Positions 1 to 4,651 of a stretch of DNA of 6,268 bases are shown here, one piece after another. The position numbers and the translations under genes were made by a program. Below the pieces are notes generated by a model, which did no database searches, was not told the DNA's origin, and worked only from the letters and a program-made list of their open reading frames with translations. The DNA is from an uncultured Oscillospiraceae bacterium (GTDB lineage: Bacteria; Bacillota; Clostridia; Oscillospirales; Oscillospiraceae): positions 1 through 6,268 of the forward strand of contig CAADSF010000385.1 of NCBI GenBank assembly GCA_900751035.1, given 5' to 3'. Each line of letters opens with the position of its first letter. Position 1 is the first letter of the stretch.

Positions 1-70
1 AACTTTTCAAACCGCAGAATTGGCGGAAAAGATCCGCTGAAGCGCGAAGACGCAATTGTGCGGTGTTGCC
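1..70 (-). repeat. Left copy of a ~69-base dispersed repeat, downstream of the amidotransferase gene
   Basis: Read on the minus strand this begins GGCAACACCGCACAATT (70 to 54) and ends GGTTTGAAAAGT (13 to 2). Both blocks, plus a central TTCAGCG, occur in the same order and nearly the same spacing in the plus-strand copy at 6201-6268, while the sequence between them differs. It starts 10 bases after the amidotransferase stop. This copy can fold: 12-21 pairs with 54-63 in 9 of 10 positions, enclosing a stem 23-27/33-37 (GCGGA/TCCGC) and a short GCG/CGC hairpin near 44-53. That gives a three-way-junction-like shape. No run of T follows on the minus strand inside the window, so it is not a standard intrinsic terminator as seen here. 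Its function is unknown. Confidence 0.7.
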
Positions 71-80
71 TTAATGCAGC

Positions 81-770
81 TTACAGGATAGCGCGGAACA
101 GCGCGTCGTTCTGGTCGTCGGCTTCGGGGTGGAACTGGACGCCGAGCATCTGCTCGCCGTATTCCAGCGCCTCGATGGTGCCGTCGTCCGTCCGGCCTGC
201 GACGCTCAGCGACCGGGCCGGGTGCGTGATGCGGTAATTGTGCATCGACGCGCCGAGGAGCGTCTGCTTCCCTGTCAGGCGTTCGAGGCGGCTGCCGGGC
301 GTCACATGGACAGGATGCTTGAAGCGGTCGACATTGTCCCGCGTGATATGGCCGTCCCAATGGCCGTCCACAGGCTCGGTAAACATATAGCGCTCCTTTT
401 TCATCTGCTCGAACAGCGCGAGCAGCGGCCCGTTCCAGCCGCGGCGTTCGGCCTCCTCGGCGACGAGGAAATAAGTGTTCATCATCTGCATCCCAAGGCA
501 GATGCCGAGCACGGGCTTGCCGGATTTCGCAGCGTACTCCATGACCTGAAAATGGTACGGATAAAACCGCGCTCCGCCGCAGAACACAAACGCGCCGCAG
601 AGTGAAAGGCTGTCCTGCGCCGCATAGCCGTCGCTGCTGAGGATGCCGACAGGCGTGCCGCCGTTTGCGAGAATGCGCTTCGGATAGCCGTTTACAAACA
701 GATATTGATCCGCGTACAGATCCTCCGAGCCGAACAGCTTTGCGCCCGGCACGATCCCGATGATTCGCAT
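81..770 (-). CDS. Class I glutamine amidotransferase-like hydrolase (peptidase C26, gamma-glutamyl-GABA hydrolase type)
   Basis: A 229-residue soluble cytosolic protein with no signal peptide or membrane segment. The fold signature is clear. The nucleophile elbow GICLGMQ puts the catalytic cysteine at residue 91, GVQFHPE gives the catalytic His214 and Glu216, and SMHNYRI (175-181) matches the conserved Ser-x-His stretch of C26 enzymes. The N-terminus (MRIIGIVPG) and the NGGTPVGIL strand are also typical, and the length is slightly short for the family (about 230-255). Family members hydrolyse gamma-glutamyl amides such as gamma-glutamyl-GABA in putrescine catabolism. The substrate cannot be read from sequence and no other putrescine gene is nearby, so I give no symbol. 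The ATG at 770 is preceded by AAGGGAG six to seven bases upstream. It appears to have its own promoter (818-846) and is separated from the selenium genes by a likely small RNA, so co-regulation with them is doubtful. Confidence 0.9.
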   Translation of the reverse strand: MRIIGIVPGAKLFGSEDLYADQYLFVNGYPKRILANGGTPVGILSSDGYAAQDSLSLCGAFVFCGGARFYPYHFQVMEYAAKSGKPVLGICLGMQMMNTYFLVAEEAERRGWNGPLLALFEQMKKERYMFTEPVDGHWDGHITRDNVDRFKHPVHVTPGSRLERLTGKQTLLGASMHNYRITHPARSLSVAGRTDDGTIEALEYGEQMLGVQFHPEADDQNDALFRAIL

Positions 771-817
771 ACAGTTCTCCCTTCAGCCATGACGCACAGC
801 GCCCGTTGTTTTGACTC

Positions 818-846
818 ATCTTAGCATATTTCGTGCCGAATTGCAA
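818..846 (-). promoter_or_regulatory. Probable sigma-A promoter of the amidotransferase gene
   Basis: On the minus strand a -35 box TTGCAA (846-841) is separated by exactly 17 bases from a -10 box TAAGAT (823-818). Each box matches 4 of 6 consensus positions. Transcription would start near 811, giving a leader of about 40 bases that carries the ribosome binding site before the ATG at 770. A weaker minus-strand candidate further upstream, TTGTCA-17-TTAGAT in the A+T-rich patch, is less convincing. Confidence 0.45.
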
Positions 847-953
847 TCTGGTGCGCAGGATACAGGGCGGCTGTCCCGTTCCGCAATCCCGAAAATACGG
901 CAGACTTCACAAAAATCTAACTTATTTTTTGTTTTGCTGACAAAAAGTTTGTA

Positions 954-982
954 TTGCTTAGCGATTTCTAAACGAGTATACT
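954..982 (+). promoter_or_regulatory. Probable plus-strand sigma-A promoter for a small RNA
   Basis: TTGCTT (954-959), a 17-base spacer and TATACT (977-982; 5 of 6 consensus) lie in a conspicuously A+T-rich patch within G+C-rich surroundings. Directly upstream is a small inverted repeat ACAAA-AAG-TTTGT (940-952), which could be an operator or part of an A+T-rich UP-like region. Transcription would begin near 989. No gene with a ribosome binding site follows before the terminator at 1036-1069. Confidence 0.5.
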
Positions 983-988
983 TGATTC

Positions 989-1069
989 TGAGGCCAGAAC
1001 AACGGCTGGCACGGGGCACTTTTCCCTTTTCGGTCCCGCCGCCTGTCATGCAGACAGGCGGCGGTTTTT
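989..1069 (+). ncRNA. Candidate small non-coding RNA (~80 nt), family not recognised
   Basis: The segment lies between a plus-strand promoter (954-982) and an intrinsic terminator (1036-1069). The predicted transcript has a 5' hairpin GCCAG/CTGGC (993-997 with 1006-1010, 8-base loop). A single-stranded, pyrimidine-rich stretch follows (about 1017-1031, including CTTTTCCCTTTT), then the terminator stem. An open C/U-rich loop between a hairpin and a terminator is a common small-RNA layout, and such a loop could pair with G-rich Shine-Dalgarno regions. An open frame crosses the segment but has no ribosome binding site and runs into the terminator, so I do not regard it as coding. The RNA would be convergent with the end of the selenium operon and could also act as antisense to read-through from it. 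I recognise no known RNA family. Confidence 0.45.
1036..1069 (+). terminator. Strong Rho-independent terminator, plus strand
   Basis: A perfect 12-bp G+C-rich stem (CCGCCGCCTGTC at 1036-1047 with GACAGGCGGCGG at 1053-1064) and a 5-base loop ATGCA are followed immediately by TTTTT (1065-1069). The T-run exists only in the plus direction. On the minus strand the hairpin is followed by GACCGAAAAG, so it would not be a standard terminator for the selenium operon, though it could cap that operon's 3' end. Confidence 0.85.
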
Positions 1070-1075
1070 AGCTGG

Positions 1076-1222
1076 TTACAGATCGTCCGCGTCCTGAACG
1101 GGAAGCTCGTGCTCGTTCATCGGAAGGCCGGTCCAGCTGCCCTGCGGGTCGGTAAAGCTGGGCTGCTGGGCGAATATCTCCGGTACGAGATCGGGACGGT
1201 CTTTTCTATCGCGTTTTTTCAT
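1076..1222 (-). CDS. Small hypothetical protein, 48 residues
   Basis: A short frame with a near-ideal ribosome binding site, AGGAGG at 1234-1229, six bases before the ATG at 1222. The stop is TAA at 1078-1076. The product starts MKKRDRKDRPD (very basic), has a middle section DPQGSWTGLP and ends in a strongly acidic PVQDADDL. It is polar throughout, with no membrane segment, signal peptide or cysteine. I have an unverified recollection of short clostridial hypothetical proteins with a DPxGSYTG...QDADDL pattern, which would make this a conserved family of unknown function. It lies 46 bases after the stop of the His-rich protein gene with no terminator between them, so it is probably the last gene of the selenium operon. 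Translation is well supported and function is unknown. It is short enough for automatic gene finders to miss. Confidence 0.7.
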   Translation of the reverse strand: MKKRDRKDRPDLVPEIFAQQPSFTDPQGSWTGLPMNEHELPVQDADDL

Positions 1223-1268
1223 GCTGCACCTCCTCTTTTTCTTTCAGGATGTGCGGCTTTTTTTGTTT

Positions 1269-1631
1269 TTATCCGTGATGATGGCCGTTGTGGCCGCAGG
1301 ATTCCGGGATATAGTCTGCCTCTTTGGAAAAATCCAGCGTTTCCGGCGCGTATGCCCGGAAAGCGGCCAGAAAAGCCTCGTAATCGTCCCGGTCCGTGGG
1401 GACGAGCACCATCTGCCCGCGCTCCAACAGGCGGTCGGCCGCCGTGAAGCAGAGTGCATCGGTGCGTCCGCGCTTCGTCAGCACGTTATGCATCAGGCAC
1501 ACGTCCTGCACCTGCGCAATTTCAAAATAAATGACCGTGCGGGAGCAGAAAATTTCGATTGCCGCCTCCGCGCCGTCCTCCGGCGGAAGGACGCGGATGG
1601 TGTCTTCGGGAATCAGAATATAGCGGTTCAT
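1269..1631 (-). CDS. Hypothetical protein with His-rich C-terminal tail, in the selenium operon
   Basis: A 120-residue soluble protein I cannot place in a family. It looks like a small alpha/beta domain: beta-like stretches near 3-8, 24-37 and 74-78, and a helical region about 82-93. There are cysteines at 29, 45, 61 and 112. The protein ends SCGHNGHHHG, a Cys plus four His within nine residues, which is a plausible metal- or selenium-handling tail. The start at 1631 is supported by GAGGAAG five bases upstream, overlapping the selD stop. The gap to selD is only 10 bases, so the two are almost certainly co-transcribed and probably translationally coupled. It does not show the CG-containing pattern of the DUF3343 putative Se/S carriers or the CPxP of YedF/TusA proteins. 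Position suggests a role in selenium or metal handling, but this is inference from context only. Confidence 0.75.
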   Translation of the reverse strand: MNRYILIPEDTIRVLPPEDGAEAAIEIFCSRTVIYFEIAQVQDVCLMHNVLTKRGRTDALCFTAADRLLERGQMVLVPTDRDDYEAFLAAFRAYAPETLDFSKEADYIPESCGHNGHHHG

Positions 1632-1641
1632 CCGGGCTTCC

Positions 1642-2679
1642 TCATTTCAGATAGATTCTTGCGCCGCCCGCGTAGGGCTGCACTGTGCCGACGCGCTGTG
1701 CGCTGGGGACCGCCGGCTTCAGGGCGGCAAAGAGCGCGTCTGCATCGGCCGGGTCGCAGGCGATGAGCAGGCCGCCCGCCGTCTGCGGGTCGTAGAGCAC
1801 GTCCTGCACGGCAAGCTCGGTATCTCCCGCGTCGACCATAGGCTCGGCAAATGTGCGGTTGCGGTACATCCCGGCGGGCAGGATGCCCATGCGGGCAAAA
1901 TCCAGCGCTTCGCCAATCAGGTCAATTGCGGCCGTGTCGATTTCCAGCTGCACGTCGCTGCCGGTCGCCATCTCGGACGCGTGGCCGAGGAAGGAGAAGC
2001 CGGTCACGTCCGTGCAGGCGTGGACGCGATACTGCACCATCACGTCGCGGGCGGACTTATTGAGCGTCGTCATGAGGCGGATGGCAAGCGCTTTTCCGTC
2101 TTCAGATAATAAATCGGCCTTTTCCGCCGTCGTGAGAATGCCGATGCCGAGCGGCTTGGTGAAAAACAGCACGTCGCCGGGCTTTGCGCCGGAGTTTGTG
2201 AGGATTTTATCCGGGTGGACAAAGCCGGTCACGGCCAGACCGTATTTCGGCTCATCGTCATAGATTGAGTGGCCGCCGGTGATGAGCGCACCGGCCTCGT
2301 AGACCTTGTCGTAGCCGCCGCGCAGAATATCATGCACGGCCTCCTTCGGCATACTCTCCGGCACGGCCATAATATTGAGGCAGAGCTTCGGCTCGCCGCC
2401 CATGGCGTAGACGTCGGACAGCGCGTTCGTTGCGGCGATCTGGCCGAAGGTGTACGGGTCGTCCGCGATGGGCGGGAAGAAATCGACCGTCTGCACGAGC
2501 GCAAGCTCGTCCGACACCTGATAGACCGATGCGTCGTCGCTCTTGTCAAAGCCGACGAGCAGTTTTTCATCCTGCCGCACGCGGATATCGCCCAGCAGCT
2601 GCGCGAGAATGCCCGCGCCGACCTTCGCGCCGCACCCGGCGCATTTTGCAAGCTTTGTCAGCTTGATTTCGTCCTTCAT
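1642..2679 (-). CDS. selD: Selenide, water dikinase (selenophosphate synthase)
   Basis: A 345-residue cytosolic enzyme that makes selenophosphate from selenide and ATP, releasing AMP and phosphate. Family motifs are present throughout: KCAGCGAK (12-19) with catalytic Cys16 and Lys19 (E. coli Cys17/Lys20), the metal/ATP-binding Asp at SDDASVY (47-53), VDFFPP with Asp66, TNALSDVYAMGG (84-95), TGGHS (134-138), ACTDVTGFSFLGH with Asp224, and DPQTAGGLL near the C-terminus. The catalytic residue is encoded as Cys (TGC), not selenocysteine, and the second Cys of E. coli GCGCK is Ala here. An in-frame ATG 117 bases further upstream is rejected because it lies inside yqeB and the extra peptide is not SelD-like. 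The ATG at 2679 follows GGGGGTG and begins 2 bases after the yqeB stop, suggesting translational coupling. With yqeB and yqeC beside it, the likely role is to supply selenium for the molybdenum hydroxylase cofactor. Use for selenocysteine or selenouridine cannot be excluded. Confidence 0.96.
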   Translation of the reverse strand: MKDEIKLTKLAKCAGCGAKVGAGILAQLLGDIRVRQDEKLLVGFDKSDDASVYQVSDELALVQTVDFFPPIADDPYTFGQIAATNALSDVYAMGGEPKLCLNIMAVPESMPKEAVHDILRGGYDKVYEAGALITGGHSIYDDEPKYGLAVTGFVHPDKILTNSGAKPGDVLFFTKPLGIGILTTAEKADLLSEDGKALAIRLMTTLNKSARDVMVQYRVHACTDVTGFSFLGHASEMATGSDVQLEIDTAAIDLIGEALDFARMGILPAGMYRNRTFAEPMVDAGDTELAVQDVLYDPQTAGGLLIACDPADADALFAALKPAVPSAQRVGTVQPYAGGARIYLK

Positions 2680-2681
2680 GG

Positions 2682-3503
2682 TTACACCCCCAGTGTATTT
2701 TTTCCCGTCGCGGCGTTCAGAACGCCGGTGTATTCCAGAATTGCCTGCAAAACGCCGCCGCCGATGGCGATGGCCTTGTCCGAGGCGGTCTGGCAATAGG
2801 AAATTTCCCCGCGCGGGTCAACGTCGCCGGACTTCATGCCCTTGAACACGGGCGTCCCATCGGCCAACATCCCGCGGATGACGCCGGAGATCGTGCAGAC
2901 CATCGGCTTGCCGTTTACCTCGCCCACAATATCGCCCGCCTGCACCATCGTGCCGATATCCAGCAGCTGATGGAAAACGCCGTCGTCCGGGGCGCGCAGC
3001 ACGCGCTCGCCGGTAAAGCCGCCGATGAGGCCGGGGATGTTCGTGTTCGGAATAGGCTCGCCGCTGCGGATGACGCGGCCCAGCGTGTGCCCGCGCATGG
3101 TTTCAATGACCGCGTGGCAGTCCCGCCCGGCGCAGAAGCCGGGGCCGACGCCGATGACCAGCGGCGCGTCCGTGATCTGCGTGCCAAGGTTTTTCTTGGC
3201 AAGAATTGCATCAACCACCACATCCGGCTTCAGCCACTCACGGCACGCCGCCTTCGGGTCGGCCAGAACCGGGATGTAGCCCTCAGACAGAATGTGGCGC
3301 ACATCCTCCCTGCTTGCAGCAAGCTCCGCCGTCACGTCCTCCACCTGATAGCTTCCATATAAAATCGCCTGCGAAAAGCAGACCGTCCGGCGAATGGCCG
3401 TCGGCTTCGGCAGGTCCGTCATCACGACGCACAGATGCGAGCGGAAAAGCCGGAGGGCAATACCCGTCGCCAGATCGCCCGCGCCTCGAATCAGCACAAG
3501 CAT
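2682..3503 (-). CDS. yqeB: SDMH accessory protein YqeB (EF2563 family)
   Basis: A 273-residue cytosolic protein of the EF2563/YqeB family, a marker of selenium-dependent molybdenum hydroxylase systems that is thought to act in maturing or inserting the selenium-containing cofactor. Visible signatures are an N-terminal Rossmann-like loop IRGAGDLATGIALRL (5-19), the central VGPGFCAGRDCH (119-130) with Cys124 and Cys129, SGEPIPNTN (147-155), a lipoyl/biotinyl-like stretch VQAGDIVGEVNG (187-198), and the C-terminal GDVDPRG and DKAIAIGGGVLQAI. The length is usual for the family. The ATG at 3503 has AAAGGGGTGG just upstream and lies within the last 13 bases of yqeC, while the 3' end is 2 bases from selD. 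Both junctions suggest coupled translation. The biochemical activity has not been settled for the family, so the role assignment rests on known co-occurrence with SDMH genes. Confidence 0.93.
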   Translation of the reverse strand: MLVLIRGAGDLATGIALRLFRSHLCVVMTDLPKPTAIRRTVCFSQAILYGSYQVEDVTAELAASREDVRHILSEGYIPVLADPKAACREWLKPDVVVDAILAKKNLGTQITDAPLVIGVGPGFCAGRDCHAVIETMRGHTLGRVIRSGEPIPNTNIPGLIGGFTGERVLRAPDDGVFHQLLDIGTMVQAGDIVGEVNGKPMVCTISGVIRGMLADGTPVFKGMKSGDVDPRGEISYCQTASDKAIAIGGGVLQAILEYTGVLNAATGKNTLGV

Positions 3504-4162
3504 TCAATCCACCCCTTTTGTAATGCCGCCATGCACACCGGGCAGGAAAGCCCGGCGGCCAGCGCTTTTGCCGTCTGCTGCTCCGGCTCGTTCTCAATCT
3601 GATTGATTAGAACGCGCGTATGCCGCGCTTCCAGATTCAAAAATTTCGCCCAGAGCTCCGGCGTGACAGCCGTATCTGCGCTTACGCCGAGCGCCTGCGC
3701 GGCGATTGGTGCGCGGTGGACGCTTTCGCGCATCGGTTTTCCAAAGCCAGACGCACCCACGACCAGAATGGTCTGGTTCGCCTCCGGCGGAATGACCGGC
3801 TCGTGCGGGGCATGGGCTTTGAGCGGCAGGCGCTTGGCGCCGTCGGCCTCGACAATGACATAATCGGCCAGCGCACAGAGCGTGCGGAACGGAAGCTCCG
3901 GCGCGGAGAATTTGCCGCGCTCTGAAACGGAGCCCACGCAGGTGCAGCGCGTGCGGGCCAGCGCGGCCTCCACCTCCGCCGCAGTTGGCGAGACAAGGCA
4001 CGGCATCGTCTGTTCGGGATAGATATGCGTCGTCGTACAAACGATCACGTGCGCCTGCGCGGAAAGCTCCGCCGCAAGGCATTCCATGAGCGTCGTCTTT
4101 CCGCCGCCGCCGATGAGCGCAGTCACGCCGGGCTGAATCTTCAGCGCCTCTGATAGCTTCAT
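3491..4162 (-). CDS. yqeC: SDMH accessory P-loop protein YqeC
   Basis: A 223-residue cytosolic nucleotide-binding protein of the YqeC family, always linked with selenium-dependent molybdenum hydroxylase systems. The P-loop is ALIGGGGKTTLM (15-26), followed by VCTTTHIYP (41-49) and the YVIVEADGAKRLPLKAH stretch (101-117), whose acidic residues Glu105 and Asp107 are typical of the family. The C-terminus is cysteine-rich (CPVC near 207-210 and ending CLC). An in-frame ATG at 4201 would add 13 residues. I prefer 4162 because AAGGGTGG lies eight bases upstream, the protein then begins MKLSEAL as in relatives, and the predicted transcription start (about 4185) lies downstream of 4201. It is the first gene of the leftward operon and overlaps yqeB by 13 bases. 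The exact reaction is unknown; a role in ATP- or GTP-dependent selenation or maturation of the molybdenum cofactor is inferred. Confidence 0.93.
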   Translation of the reverse strand: MKLSEALKIQPGVTALIGGGGKTTLMECLAAELSAQAHVIVCTTTHIYPEQTMPCLVSPTAAEVEAALARTRCTCVGSVSERGKFSAPELPFRTLCALADYVIVEADGAKRLPLKAHAPHEPVIPPEANQTILVVGASGFGKPMRESVHRAPIAAQALGVSADTAVTPELWAKFLNLEARHTRVLINQIENEPEQQTAKALAAGLSCPVCMAALQKGWIECLC

Positions 4163-4191
4163 CGCGTATGCCACCCTTCTTTTATATATTA

Positions 4192-4220
4192 AGAATAGCA
4201 TTCGTGCGCTTCCGCGTCAA
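4192..4220 (-). promoter_or_regulatory. Promoter of the yqeC-yqeB-selD operon
   Basis: On the minus strand TTGACG (4220-4215; 5 of 6 consensus) is followed after exactly 17 bases by TATTCT (4197-4192; 4 of 6). The start would be near 4185, leaving a leader of about 23 bases containing the yqeC ribosome binding site. The -35 box is 16 bases from the -35 of the divergent promoter, so one bound protein between them could affect both. Confidence 0.7.
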
Positions 4221-4221
4221 G

Positions 4222-4235
4222 AATATCGGAATATT
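4222..4235. promoter_or_regulatory. Candidate operator between divergent promoters
   Basis: A small inverted repeat AATAT-CGGA-ATATT sits exactly between the leftward -35 box (4215-4220) and the rightward -35 box (4237-4242). An A+T-rich palindrome at this position is a natural binding site for the ModE-type regulator encoded immediately to the right. It only loosely resembles the known E. coli ModE box (ATCG/TATATA half-sites), so the assignment is positional. Arms of 5 bp can arise by chance in A+T-rich DNA. Confidence 0.35.
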
Positions 4236-4236
4236 A

Positions 4237-4266
4237 TTGACAATGGCAAATGCGGCATGGTAAACT
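4237..4266 (+). promoter_or_regulatory. Promoter of the ModE-like regulator/aldolase operon, predicting a leaderless mRNA
   Basis: A consensus -35 TTGACA (4237-4242) is followed after 18 bases by TAAACT (4261-4266; 4 of 6). The expected start, seven bases past the -10 box, falls on the A of the regulator's ATG (4273). No Shine-Dalgarno sequence lies between, and an in-frame TAA at 4261 rules out an earlier start. The message would therefore be leaderless or nearly so. Confidence 0.6.
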
Positions 4267-4272
4267 TTCGAT

Positions 4273-4626
4273 ATGGAACAAACCTTCAGACCTGTCCTGA
4301 CCATTCGGATTTTCGGCGAGGAGAAGTGCTTCGGCCCCGGCGTGGCAGTCTTACTGCGCAAGGTGCGCGAGCTGCACTCTCTGCGCGCGGCAGCCATGTC
4401 CATCGGCATGGCGTATTCGAAGGCATGGACGATCCTCAAAAACGCGCAGCAGTCGCTGGGCTTCAAGCTGCTCGATTCCACGACCGGCGGAAAACACGGA
4501 GGAGGTGCTCGGCTGACCCCGGAGGGCGAAACTCTGCTTGACGCTTACGACTGCTACTGTGCAACGCTCCGCACATACGCACAGGAGCTGTTCAGCGAAA
4601 CCTTTGACGGCATTCTGCCGCTCTGA
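4273..4626 (+). CDS. ModE-type winged-helix transcriptional regulator (DNA-binding domain only)
   Basis: A 117-residue protein matching the N-terminal DNA-binding domain of the molybdate regulator ModE (LysR-type winged helix). The order is a first strand TFRPVLTIRIFGEEKCFGPG (4-23), the helix VAVLLRKVRELHSLRAAAMS (24-43), the recognition region MAYSKAWTILKNAQQSLGF (46-64), and the diagnostic wing TTGGKHGGGARLTPEG (70-85), followed by a dimerisation-type helix. The protein stops there and has no molybdate-binding MOP/TOBE domain, as in many short clostridial homologues, so it may sense molybdate or cofactor status differently or only bind DNA. The ATG at 4273 has no ribosome binding site. It is divergent from the SDMH operon and 22 bases upstream of the aldolase gene, so it probably controls one or both units. 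Four other ATG-containing shadow frames here are not coding. Confidence 0.88.
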   Translation: MEQTFRPVLTIRIFGEEKCFGPGVAVLLRKVRELHSLRAAAMSIGMAYSKAWTILKNAQQSLGFKLLDSTTGGKHGGGARLTPEGETLLDAYDCYCATLRTYAQELFSETFDGILPL

Positions 4627-4635
4627 CAATTCTGC

Positions 4636-4651
4636 AGGAGGTCTTATTTTG
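4636..4651 (+). promoter_or_regulatory. Ribosome binding site and TTG start of the aldolase gene
   Basis: AGGAGG (4636-4641) is placed seven bases before TTG (4649-4651). The first in-frame ATG upstream, at 4538, lies inside the regulator gene and would add 37 residues read from another frame. The first ATG downstream codes for residue 14 and has no such site. The TTG start is therefore strongly preferred, and it gives an N-terminus of MNIQYIHPADQL. Confidence 0.85.

Noticed and set aside
7..846. Long minus-strand frame overlapping the amidotransferase gene
   Set aside because: It is Arg-rich low-complexity translation of the G+C-rich opposite phase, while the other frame carries clear C26 catalytic motifs and a ribosome binding site.
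905..940. Second minus-strand promoter TTGTCA-17-TTAGAT for the amidotransferase gene
   Set aside because: The -10 box matches only 3 of 6 positions and the A+T-rich patch gives many chance matches; the promoter at 818-846 is closer and better.
811..1071. 86-codon plus-strand frame over the small-RNA region
   Set aside because: No ribosome binding site, no recognisable protein features, and its end lies within the terminator hairpin and T-run. Its start is also upstream of the predicted promoter.
2632..2647. Possible selenocysteine codon in the selD active site
   Set aside because: The codon read on the minus strand is TGC (Cys), not TGA.
2680..2796. Upstream extension of selD to an ATG at 2796
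   Set aside because: The extra 39 residues are Arg-rich and unlike SelD, and the segment codes for the end of yqeB in another frame. The ATG at 2679 has a ribosome binding site.
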